DNA from: Desulfobacterales bacterium
Lineage (GTDB): Bacteria; Desulfobacterota; Desulfobacteria; Desulfobacterales; UBA5852
Assembly (NCBI GenBank): GCA_016735415.1
Contig: JAERRP010000029.1
Span: 1 to 5,797, forward strand
DNA length: 5,797 nt
Direction: 5' to 3'
In this document: positions 1 through 5,792 of the stretch, in pieces
Numbering within the stretch: the stretch's first letter is position 1
How the letters are laid out: each line of letters begins with the position of its first letter
Position numbers and translations under genes: made by a program
Notes under the pieces: generated by a model
What the model saw: the letters and a program-made list of their open reading frames with translations, nothing else
What the model was told of the DNA's origin: nothing
Databases searched by the model: none

Positions 1-661
1 GGATGCTTTCCCCCGCACGCATTTTTGGAGTTGGGGGCGGCGACTCGTGAGATCCGCGAAGGGCAAGCAGGCCGAAACCGCCCCACCAGACGGCCGCGGT
101 CAGAAACGACCAGCGAACGGCCGCAGCACTGTCGGGCAGCCCGAAGCGTTCGGGCTGGAGGGTCATCACCACATTGAGCAGAAACAGCAGGCCTCCGCCC
201 AGATACCCGGCGGCAAAACCGAGGGCCGAGACCCGGTTGAGCTGATCCCGGGGGGCCACGTGGGGAAGGAGGGCATCGTAAAAGATGTTGGCACCGGAAA
301 AACCGACGATGCCGGCTGTATAAACCAGAATCGCCCCGATCCACTGCCCCCGGCCGATGAAAAAAAGCAGGGCGGTGCTGAAGACACCCAGAGCGGCAAA
401 GCGGGCCAGGAAGGTTTTGCGGGCGCAGCCCCGGTCGGCGATGGCCCCCAGAACGGGCGCGGCCAGCGCCACCAGCAGGCCCGCCAGAGCGCTTCCCAGT
501 CCCAGACGGGCGGTGCTGAGGTTGACATCGGCGCCGTAGCTCCAGAACTGTTTGAAAAAAATCGGGAAGAATCCGGCCATGACGGTGGTGGCGAAGGCCG
601 AATTGGCCCAATCGTAAAGCGCCCATCCCCAGACGGCCCGGCGGTTGTTTTGATCGGTCAT
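1..661 (-). CDS. MFS transporter, UMF1/Atg22-like family, N-terminal part (cut by window edge)
   Basis: Inner-membrane major facilitator of the UMF1/Atg22-like family; the substrate cannot be told from sequence. I translated the minus strand from the ATG at 661; the frame stays open to base 1, giving 220 codons, about half the roughly 420-450 residues usual for the family. Seen in the protein: a short polar N-terminus; the family signature WALYDWANSAFATTV at residues 13-27; a first membrane helix following it; the MFS loop-2 motif GAIADRGCARK at 72-82; hydrophobic helices around 53-71, 88-102 and 108-126; then YDALLPHVAP (128-137) and VSALGFAAGYLGGG (144-157), both typical of this family. An in-frame ATG two codons upstream (667) is an alternative start. 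The only Shine-Dalgarno-like bases are a weak GGA just before it, which favours 661 by spacing. The gene is divergent from the PBP gene. Family assignment is strong; function is not resolved. Confidence 0.9.
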   Translation of the reverse strand, partial: MTDQNNRRAVWGWALYDWANSAFATTVMAGFFPIFFKQFWSYGADVNLSTARLGLGSALAGLLVALAAPVLGAIADRGCARKTFLARFAALGVFSTALLFFIGRGQWIGAILVYTAGIVGFSGANIFYDALLPHVAPRDQLNRVSALGFAAGYLGGGLLFLLNVVMTLQPERFGLPDSAAAVRWSFLTAAVWWGGFGLLALRGSHESPPPTPKMRAGESI

Positions 662-763
662 AAGCATTCCGTAGAAGGCCGCTTGGCCTTGTGACGACCC
701 GGCCCTCCGTCCGCATCCGGCGGCGGGGCAGGGTTGTTGCAAAGCACCCGGGTAAAGGTTAAG

Positions 764-794
764 TTGAGCTCCCGAAAACCGACGCCCCTTTAAT
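764..794 (+). promoter_or_regulatory. Weak candidate promoter for the PBP gene
   Basis: TTGAGC (764-769) resembles a -35 box and TTTAAT (789-794) a -10 box, but the spacer is 19 bases, longer than the usual 17. It lies about 70 bases before the presumed translation start near 866. Nothing more convincing is visible in the 662-865 gap, and I see no clear promoter for the divergent MFS gene. Confidence 0.25.
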
Positions 795-807
795 CGCCGA
801 TTCACAT

Positions 808-829
808 CCGAAGGCCGCCGCGGCTTCGG
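808..829. other. G+C-rich hairpin in the PBP leader
   Basis: CCGAAG (808-813) pairs with CTTCGG (824-829), and the bases between can add a second short CCGC/GCGG stem. There is no T-run on either side on either strand, so it does not look like an intrinsic terminator. It sits about 35-55 bases before the presumed PBP start and could shape the 5' leader; that role is inference. Confidence 0.35.
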
Positions 830-841
830 CGGATCAACTAA

Positions 842-937
842 TTAAAGCCGAAAGGCATCCGCGCCACGAATATCAAGCGTCTCATACACCATGTCCCGGT
901 TGGCCGGATTCTGACGGCTCTGCTCGTCCTGGCGCTT
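842..937 (+). other. In-frame N-terminal extension of the PBP gene without a canonical start
   Basis: The PBP frame is open upstream of its first TTG (938) as far as a TAA at 839-841. The codons from 866 read X-NIKRLIHHVPVGRILT and continue ALLVLALLGTTGLGLYG into the annotated part: a basic cytoplasmic tail followed by one hydrophobic helix, as expected for a class A PBP. No ATG, GTG or TTG lies in 842-937 in this frame. The best candidate start is ACG at 866, where ATG would give MNIKRL, with AAAGG (851-855) ten bases upstream. Starting at TTG 938 would delete most of the membrane anchor. Either ACG (or another near-cognate codon) is used, or the start codon is mutated or misread. Confidence 0.7.
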
Positions 938-3196
938 TTGGGCACCACCGGGCTGGGCCTTTACGGCCGGGTCCTTTACCGCCAGGTGGAGGAGCGTTTT
1001 GCCGGCCGTCGCTGGCTTATTCCATCACGGGTCTTTTCCGATGTTACCCTGCTCTATCCCGGTCTGTCCATAAACCGCCCGGCGCTGCTGCGCAAGCTCT
1101 ACCGTCTGGATTACCGGCCGGTCGACCACCCGCTGCGCCGGAAGGGCGAAATGCGTGTCCGGGGTGACGGCATCGATATATTTCTACACGATTTACAGAT
1201 CCCGGATCAACATCGGCCCGGATTTCCGGTGTGCCTGCGCCTGCAGGACGGCCAGATTGCGGCGCTCGAACCACTGGACCAGAGGGGCGATTTGTTGTCT
1301 GTGCTGACACTGGAACCGGAAGAACTGGCGTTGTTTTTCGGCCCGGAGCGGGAGAAAAGAATATTGGTGGCGGTCGATCAGCTGCCGCCGCACCTGATTC
1401 ACGCTGTCCTGGCGGCCGAGGACAGCCGTTTCTATGCGCACCACGGTCTCGACCTGCGGGGCATCGCCCGGGCATTGGTCACCAATGTGCGTCACCTGGC
1501 CGTGCGTCAGGGCGGTTCCACCATTACCCAGCAGTTGGCCAAAAATTTTTTTCTGACCCCGGAAAGAACCTTGCGCCGCAAACTGAAAGAAGTCCTGCTG
1601 GCGCTGGTGATCGAGTGGCGCTATGCCAAAGACGAAATTCTGGAAATGTACCTCAACGAGATCTATTGGGGGCAAGACGGCTCGGTTTCGGTCAACGGGG
1701 TCGGCGAGGCCGCCGACTTCTATTTTGGTAAACCGCCCGAGGCGCTGACATTGGGGGAGGCGGCGGCGCTGGCCGGGCTGATCAAGAGTCCCAACGCCTA
1801 CTCCCCCTACCGGGATCCCGACCGTTGCCGCCGCCGGCGCAACGCCGTATTGAAGGCCATGCGCGTCAATGGCTGGCTGGATAAGATCGCCCTTGCAAGG
1901 GGGCAGGCGGAACCGCTGGCACCCCGCGCCCAAATCCGGCAATGGCGGCGTACGCCCTATTTTATCGATTATCTTCAGGGCCAACTGGCCGCGCTTTACG
2001 AGCCGGAAGCCCTGGCTTCCCTGGGACTTGCGATTCATACCACATTGGACCCACTGGTCCAGGAAGCTGCGGAAACGGCCCTGACAAATGGTCTCAAGCG
2101 CCTGGAAACCCTTTATCCGACCTTGCGGCGGCAGGATCCCCTCCGGCAGCTCCAGGGGGCGGTGGTGGTCATGAAGCCGACCAGCGGCGCCATCCTGGCC
2201 ATGGTCGGGGGGCGGGATTACCGCCATTCCCAGTTCAACCGGATCAGTCAGGCCCGGCGTCAGGCCGGCAGCACCTTCAAGGTATTCACTTATCTGGCCG
2301 GACTGGACGACTTTACGCCGATTTCCATCCTGTCCAATGCCGCCCGGACCTATCATGTCGACGGGCAGGACTGGCAGCCGAGAAACGACACCGCGAACGA
2401 CGTGCCGCGGGTCAGCCTGCGGGAGGCCCTGGCGCGCTCCATCAACCGCGCCACGGTTGACCTGGCCATGCGGGTCGGCATGGAAAAGGTGGCGGATACC
2501 GCCCGTCGTTTCAGGTTTTCTTCCCAACTGCAGCCTTTTCCCTCACTGGCGCTGGGGGCCGTGGATGTCTACCCGCTGGAACTGGCGCGGGCCTATTGCG
2601 TGTTTGCGGCCGCCGGCACCCAGCCTTTTCCACTGGGGTTGCGCGCGGTGTTCGACGACCGGGGAAGACTCATCGAGCACCGCCCCATGCGCTTGAAGCG
2701 AATCATTTCGCCGGCCAGGGCTTTCCTGATCGATGCCATGCTGCAAAGTGCCGTCCGATTGGGCACGGGCCGGGCTTTGGCCGGTTGGGGGATCAACTTT
2801 CCGGTGGCCGGCAAAACCGGCACGACCAACAATTATCGCGATGCCTGGTTTGTGGGTTTCACCCCCGATCTTCTGGCCCTGGTCTGGGTGGGGTTTGACA
2901 ACGGCGACAGCCTGCAGGTCTCCGGGTCCCAGGCCGCCCTGCCCATCTGGGCCGAAATCATGCGGGCCATACCCCATCAGGTTTCAGGGGCCGCATTTAC
3001 ACCCCCGCCCACCGTTGTAAAACACACGATCTGCACCCGTGACGGTTTTCCGGATGTGAGCGGCGACTGCCCCGAGACCGGGGAGGAGTGGTTTCAGGTC
3101 GACAACGTGCCGGAGGACGATCCGATTCTGGTAAAGGCCCAATCATCCTGGTATCGCTGGTGGCATCGACTTAAAGGGGAGAACCATGAACCTTAG
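938..3196 (+). CDS. mrcB: Penicillin-binding protein 1B type, bifunctional peptidoglycan glycosyltransferase/transpeptidase
   Basis: Class A PBP that polymerises lipid II into glycan strands and cross-links the peptides in the periplasm. Coordinates use the only canonical start in frame (TTG 938, 752 residues). The true protein almost certainly begins upstream near 866 (about 776 residues), because 938 lies inside the membrane helix. Domains: a UB2H-like region around 28-90 (typical of PBP1B, where it docks a lipoprotein activator); GT51 glycosyltransferase at ~140-320 with EDSRFYAHHGLD (161-172, catalytic Glu161), GGSTITQQLAKN (192-203), Glu218 in RRKLKE as second catalytic acid, YLNEIYWG (238-245) and GEAAALAGLIKSPNAYSP (273-290); transpeptidase at ~405-680 with GSTFK (nucleophile Ser445, Lys448), SIN (501-503) and KTGT (626-629). 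No key residue is missing. A short tail with Cys699 and Cys711 follows. The next gene overlaps its end by 11 bases. Confidence 0.95.
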   Translation: MGTTGLGLYGRVLYRQVEERFAGRRWLIPSRVFSDVTLLYPGLSINRPALLRKLYRLDYRPVDHPLRRKGEMRVRGDGIDIFLHDLQIPDQHRPGFPVCLRLQDGQIAALEPLDQRGDLLSVLTLEPEELALFFGPEREKRILVAVDQLPPHLIHAVLAAEDSRFYAHHGLDLRGIARALVTNVRHLAVRQGGSTITQQLAKNFFLTPERTLRRKLKEVLLALVIEWRYAKDEILEMYLNEIYWGQDGSVSVNGVGEAADFYFGKPPEALTLGEAAALAGLIKSPNAYSPYRDPDRCRRRRNAVLKAMRVNGWLDKIALARGQAEPLAPRAQIRQWRRTPYFIDYLQGQLAALYEPEALASLGLAIHTTLDPLVQEAAETALTNGLKRLETLYPTLRRQDPLRQLQGAVVVMKPTSGAILAMVGGRDYRHSQFNRISQARRQAGSTFKVFTYLAGLDDFTPISILSNAARTYHVDGQDWQPRNDTANDVPRVSLREALARSINRATVDLAMRVGMEKVADTARRFRFSSQLQPFPSLALGAVDVYPLELARAYCVFAAAGTQPFPLGLRAVFDDRGRLIEHRPMRLKRIISPARAFLIDAMLQSAVRLGTGRALAGWGINFPVAGKTGTTNNYRDAWFVGFTPDLLALVWVGFDNGDSLQVSGSQAALPIWAEIMRAIPHQVSGAAFTPPPTVVKHTICTRDGFPDVSGDCPETGEEWFQVDNVPEDDPILVKAQSSWYRWWHRLKGENHEP
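3173..3181 (+). promoter_or_regulatory. Strong ribosome binding site of the lipoprotein gene, inside the PBP coding end
   Basis: AAAGGGGAG lies four bases before the ATG at 3186, within the last codons of the PBP gene. With the 11-base overlap this suggests coupled translation of the two genes and settles the lipoprotein start. Confidence 0.75.
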
Positions 3197-3638
3197 ATCC
3201 AGATGGCTGGGATTCGCGGGCGTCGGCCTGCTCCTGGTGTCCTGCAAAATGGCCGTTCCGCCGCCGCCGGGGGAAACCGCGGCGATACTCCCGCCCGTAG
3301 CAAGTCTGCCGCCGCCCTTGCAAGCACCCGACGAAGAAGCCGGCCTGAAGCGAGAGAAAGCCGCCGCGGCGTTGATCGACAGGGGCCGGACGCTGATGGA
3401 GGACGGGCGGATTGATCCGGCCATGCGCCTGTTCGAGCAGGCCCTGTCACTTTCACCGCATTATGGGCCCGGCTATTTCTACCTGGCCGAGGCCTGGCTG
3501 GCAAAAGCGGATTGGTCTCAGGCCCGTGAATTGCACCGCCAGGCCGAGCTCTACCTGGATGCGGTTGCGCCCTGGGAAGCACGCCTGGCCGAACAGCGAC
3601 GCCGTGTCGAGCGCGCGGCCGCGGCCGGAGAACCCTGA
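3186..3638 (+). CDS. TPR-containing outer-membrane-type lipoprotein, candidate PBP1B activator (LpoP-like)
   Basis: A 150-residue lipoprotein. The signal peptide has a basic start (MNLRSRW), a hydrophobic core and the lipobox LVSC at 17-20. Cys20 would be lipidated; Lys at +2 rather than Asp fits Lol sorting to the outer membrane. A Pro/Ala-rich linker (about 24-48), which could span the periplasm, is followed by two tandem 34-residue TPR units: 60-93 (ending FEQALSLSPHY) and 94-127 (YFYLAEAWLAKADWSQA within it). A charged C-terminal helix rich in Arg, Glu and Ala closes the protein. The gene overlaps mrcB by 11 bases and has its own strong Shine-Dalgarno. Known: the Pseudomonas PBP1B activator LpoP is a small TPR lipoprotein encoded with PBP1B and unlike LpoA or LpoB. 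Inferred: this protein does the same job. It could instead be a generic TPR scaffold. The 57-base gap to the convergent gene shows no clear terminator. Confidence 0.9.
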   Translation: MNLRSRWLGFAGVGLLLVSCKMAVPPPPGETAAILPPVASLPPPLQAPDEEAGLKREKAAAALIDRGRTLMEDGRIDPAMRLFEQALSLSPHYGPGYFYLAEAWLAKADWSQARELHRQAELYLDAVAPWEARLAEQRRRVERAAAAGEP

Positions 3639-3695
3639 CGCAACCGGGAACCGTTATCCGGCGGGGCCTGAAACGCTCGTGGACTTCCCCCGATA

Positions 3696-5198
3696 TCAGG
3701 CGAAATAGCCCTTTTCCGGATGCCAGCGCCGGATTTTGATGTACTGGGGGAATGCATGCGGTTTGTAGAGTGATTTATTCAGCAACACGCGCAGGCAGTC
3801 CTGGATGCCCTCGGACATGGTGGGATGGGGGTGAACGGATTTGAGGGCATCGCGGATGCCCTTGTCCTGATCCATCAGAAACGCGATGGTCATGATGGTG
3901 TTGGAGGCCTGGGGACCGGCCGCGCGCATGCCCAGAACTTTCTGATCTACGTCATCGCTCACCAGGATCTTGAGAAAACCCTTGGTGGAACGCATGGCGA
4001 TCGCCCGCGGCAGCAAGGCATTGGCGTAGTAAGCCACGCGGTAGGGAAGGCCTTTTTTCTGGCAGGTTTTTTCATTGAGCCCCACCGCCGCGACCGCGGG
4101 TTTGAAGAACATCACGGTGGACATGTTGCGGTAGTTCAGCGGCCATTGGTTGTTACCGTACATGTGTTTGATGGCGAAACGGCCTTCCATCTCCGCCAGG
4201 TTGACCAGGGCCGGCCGATGGGTCACATCCCCGGCGGCGTAAATGTGTTTGCTGACACAGCATTCATCGCTGGTGGCCAGATAACCCTGCGGCGGGGTCA
4301 GAATACCGGCATGCGTGAGCTTCAAACCGTCTAAATTGGGCTGGCGGCCGATGGAAATCAGGGCCGCATCCACTTCCAGAACCTTCGAGTGACCATCGTC
4401 GAAATCCAGGATCACCTGGAGATAGTCTTCGAAATGGAGAATATCCCTCAGGATGGCGGAGTGGAGGATGTTGACGCCGTTGTTTTCCAGGTTGGCGCTG
4501 ATAAAATCGCCGACATCATCGTCTTCATAGGGGATGATGCGTTCGGCATAATCCACCAGATGCACCTGGGTCTGGCCGAAATTGGAGAAAATCGTGGCGT
4601 ATTCGCAGCCGATCACGCCTGCGCCCACGATCATGAGACGTTTGGGGAAGTCTTTCAGGTTCAGAACGCTGTCGGAGTCGATCACGCGGATGCCGTCCGT
4701 CGTAATGCCGGGGAAGGCGCGCGGGGTGGAGCCGGTCGCAATGACAAAAAAGTCGGCCTGGATTTCTTCGCTTTGACCGTCGAGATATTCGACGGCCACC
4801 GCGTGCGGGGAGACGAAAGACCCCCATCCTCGCTTCAGGGTCACGCTGCCCGGCCCCTGGTGGCGGTGGGGTGCGTAGGTTTCGATTTGCGACAGCATCT
4901 GGTACTGCTTCTCACGCACCGCCTGGAGAACTGAATCCCGCATGGCCTGGTAATCCATGGTCAGCCCGGAAGCGCGGTAGCCGCGACCGGTTCTGGCCGC
5001 CCGGGAGTAATCGTTGGCCAGTTCCCACATGGTTTTGGAGGCCAGGGCCCCCCACATGACACCGGCGCCGCCGATTTCCCGGCCCTCGACAATGCAAACG
5101 TCCTTGCCCAGGTCCAGGGCCCGCATGGCCGCCGCGAACCCGCCCGGGCCGCACCCGATAACACAAACGTCGTATTTATTGCGGTTGGCATCGGCCAT
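3696..5198 (-). CDS. Pyridine nucleotide-disulfide oxidoreductase-fold flavoprotein (Lpd/SthA-like) lacking both redox cysteines
   Basis: A 500-residue cytoplasmic FAD/NAD(P) enzyme of the dihydrolipoamide dehydrogenase/soluble transhydrogenase group, of normal length. Seen: the FAD Rossmann motif GCGPGG (15-20) with Glu39 closing it; ATGSTPR (154-160); the NAD(P) motif GAGVIG (192-197) with Asp216 at the end of the second strand, which usually favours NAD over NADP; the second FAD motif AAGD (321-324); and the C-terminal dimer-interface motif HPHPTMSE (456-463), keeping the His458/Glu463 pair. Odd: the active-site stretch reads GGAGVMWGALASK (43-55). Gly46 and Ala51 replace the two cysteines of the usual GGTCLNVGCIPSK, so lipoamide or glutathione reduction by that pair is impossible. 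A vicinal Cys313-Cys314 precedes the second FAD motif. Transhydrogenase or quinone/NADH oxidoreductase activity is possible but unproven. No 2-oxoacid dehydrogenase genes lie nearby. The ATG at 5198 is supported by AAAGGA eight bases upstream. Confidence 0.93.
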   Translation of the reverse strand: MADANRNKYDVCVIGCGPGGFAAAMRALDLGKDVCIVEGREIGGAGVMWGALASKTMWELANDYSRAARTGRGYRASGLTMDYQAMRDSVLQAVREKQYQMLSQIETYAPHRHQGPGSVTLKRGWGSFVSPHAVAVEYLDGQSEEIQADFFVIATGSTPRAFPGITTDGIRVIDSDSVLNLKDFPKRLMIVGAGVIGCEYATIFSNFGQTQVHLVDYAERIIPYEDDDVGDFISANLENNGVNILHSAILRDILHFEDYLQVILDFDDGHSKVLEVDAALISIGRQPNLDGLKLTHAGILTPPQGYLATSDECCVSKHIYAAGDVTHRPALVNLAEMEGRFAIKHMYGNNQWPLNYRNMSTVMFFKPAVAAVGLNEKTCQKKGLPYRVAYYANALLPRAIAMRSTKGFLKILVSDDVDQKVLGMRAAGPQASNTIMTIAFLMDQDKGIRDALKSVHPHPTMSEGIQDCLRVLLNKSLYKPHAFPQYIKIRRWHPEKGYFA

Positions 5199-5206
5199 GG
5201 AATTGA

Positions 5207-5212
5207 TCCTTT
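5207..5212 (-). promoter_or_regulatory. Ribosome binding site of the flavoenzyme gene
   Basis: Read on the minus strand this is AAAGGA, eight bases before the ATG at 5198. It fixes the start of the flavoprotein gene. Confidence 0.75.
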
Positions 5213-5223
5213 GAAAATATTGG

Positions 5224-5252
5224 GTTATATGCAGACCGTATCGGCGTCGAAA
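5224..5252 (-). promoter_or_regulatory. Candidate promoter of the flavoenzyme gene
   Basis: On the minus strand TATAAC (5229-5224) is a good -10 match, with TTTCGA (5252-5247) 17 bases upstream as a poor -35. The inferred transcription start would lie some 20 bases before the start codon. The -35 edge touches the inverted repeat at 5252-5276. Confidence 0.35.
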
Positions 5253-5276
5253 ACCGGCCGGCCGCTATTGCCGGTT
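5252..5276. repeat. Inverted repeat upstream of the flavoenzyme gene (possible operator)
   Basis: AACCGGC (5252-5258) and GCCGGTT (5270-5276) are perfect 7-base inverted arms around an 11-base loop. The pair lies just upstream of the candidate -10 of the flavoenzyme gene. It could be a repressor site or a small hairpin; the G+C-rich background makes chance plausible. Confidence 0.35.
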
Positions 5277-5352
5277 GAATAACGGTTTTGTTATGAAAAT
5301 GATGTTGTGAAGTGATCGCTGCTTTACGCCGTTTGCTTTTTGTGAGGCCTGC

Positions 5353-5502
5353 ATGCTCAGAAGACTGACCGCTGTCAGCGCGGCCCCTTTGTCTATCATT
5401 CTCTTTATGCTGATCCTGGTCCATTTGCAACCGCCGGGTCTGCGGGCCCTGTTCAGGGGCGCACGGCCCGAAACAGCGGCTCCGCAACGCACAGAAGCGT
5501 GA
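5353..5502 (+). CDS. Short membrane ORF, probable N-terminal remnant of a signalling protein
   Basis: A 49-residue ORF starting at ATG 5353, with TGAGG five bases upstream. The protein begins MLRRLTAVSAAPL, then a hydrophobic helix (SIILFMLILVHL, about 14-25), then QPPGLRALFRGARPE and a tail ending at TGA 5500-5502. A basic start, one membrane helix and a following PPGLRAL-type segment resemble the N-terminus of membrane sensor proteins such as CHASE2-type receptors, but the match is too short to assert. The next codons, in another frame, encode the end of a GGDEF domain, so this may be the front piece of one deleted gene. It could also be an independent small membrane protein. No known gene recognised. 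Confidence 0.4.
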   Translation: MLRRLTAVSAAPLSIILFMLILVHLQPPGLRALFRGARPETAAPQRTEA

Positions 5503-5636
5503 AGGTGACCGTCAGTGTCGGATTGGCCGACAGGGCGCGACGTAAAAGAAAAGCCGGAGACGTGTTGAAGGCCGCCGACAAGGCGCTTTACAAGGCCAAG
5601 AAGAGCGGCCGCAACCGACTGTGCCGGGAAACATAG
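5499..5636 (+). pseudogene. C-terminal remnant of a GGDEF (diguanylate cyclase) domain
   Basis: Frame 3 from GTG 5499 to TAG 5634-5636 reads VKVTVSVGLAD, then a basic stretch, then VLKAADKALYKAKK and SGRNRL. This is the standard end of a GGDEF domain (vTvSiG...ADkALYxAKxxGRN). Only about 45 of some 160 residues remain: the GGDEF active-site loop, which lies around 60 residues earlier in intact domains, is absent, and the preceding sequence in this frame does not resemble the domain. No diguanylate cyclase activity is possible. The upstream membrane ORF is in a different frame, pointing to deletion plus frameshift. The final TAG shares its G with the left end of the palindromic element that follows. 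Confidence 0.75.
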
Positions 5637-5792
5637 GGCTCGCGAAAAAATAACGTACATTTTAAGCGCCGATGCATTCCGCCCGGCGGCGTTGTGAAAG
5701 CTCGGAATAGGCCGGCTATTCCTGCGCTTTCACGCCTTGGACCGACGGGCGCCTCAACGCTGAAACTTGTGAACTTATTTTTACGCGAACCC
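5636..5792. repeat. 157-bp nested palindromic element with terminal inverted repeats (MITE/REP-like)
   Basis: The left end GGGCTCGCGAAAAAATAAC (5636-5654) matches the reverse complement of the right end (5774-5792) at 16 of 19 positions. At the centre GTGAAAGC (5694-5701) pairs with GCTTTCAC (5726-5733), and inside it GGAATAG (5704-5710) pairs with CTATTCC (5716-5722) around a 5-base loop. The hairpin and the terminal repeats share the same midpoint (about 5714), and the arms between them also align in part (AAGCG near 5664 with CGCTG near 5758), so the whole is one imperfect palindrome. No ORF of note lies in it. This fits a non-autonomous miniature element or an ERIC/REP-type repeat. No convincing target duplication is seen at the flanks. 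Confidence 0.65.
5694..5733. other. Long central hairpin of the palindromic element
   Basis: Stems of 8 and 7 base pairs, separated by a small TC/TGC internal loop and capped by a 5-base loop, could form in RNA from either strand or as a cruciform in DNA. No T-run follows directly on either strand, so it is not a classic intrinsic terminator. Confidence 0.6.

Noticed and set aside
675..690. AAGGCC-GCTT-GGCCTT inverted repeat upstream of the MFS gene
   Set aside because: Six-base G+C-rich arms are expected by chance in this background, and no T-run or operator context supports a function.
47..694. 215-codon open frame on the plus strand
   Set aside because: It is antisense to the UMF1-family transporter, and its translation is compositionally biased with no fold signature.
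1193..2527. 444-codon open frame on the minus strand across the PBP gene
   Set aside because: It lies wholly antisense to mrcB, whose domains and catalytic motifs are unmistakable. Long antisense frames are common in G+C-rich genes, and its translation is low-complexity Gln/Gly/Arg-rich with no recognisable domain.
3639..3695. Possible bidirectional terminator between the convergent genes
   Set aside because: Only scattered CCGG/GGGG-CCCC pairings are seen, with no compact stem followed by a T-run on either strand.
3825..4934. Two plus-strand open frames (3825-4334 and 4389-4934)
   Set aside because: Both are antisense to the flavoenzyme gene, which has full FAD/NAD motifs and a ribosome binding site.
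5176..5660. Minus-strand open frames across the right-hand region
   Set aside because: No domain, poor composition and no good start context. The plus strand of the same stretch carries the recognisable GGDEF end.
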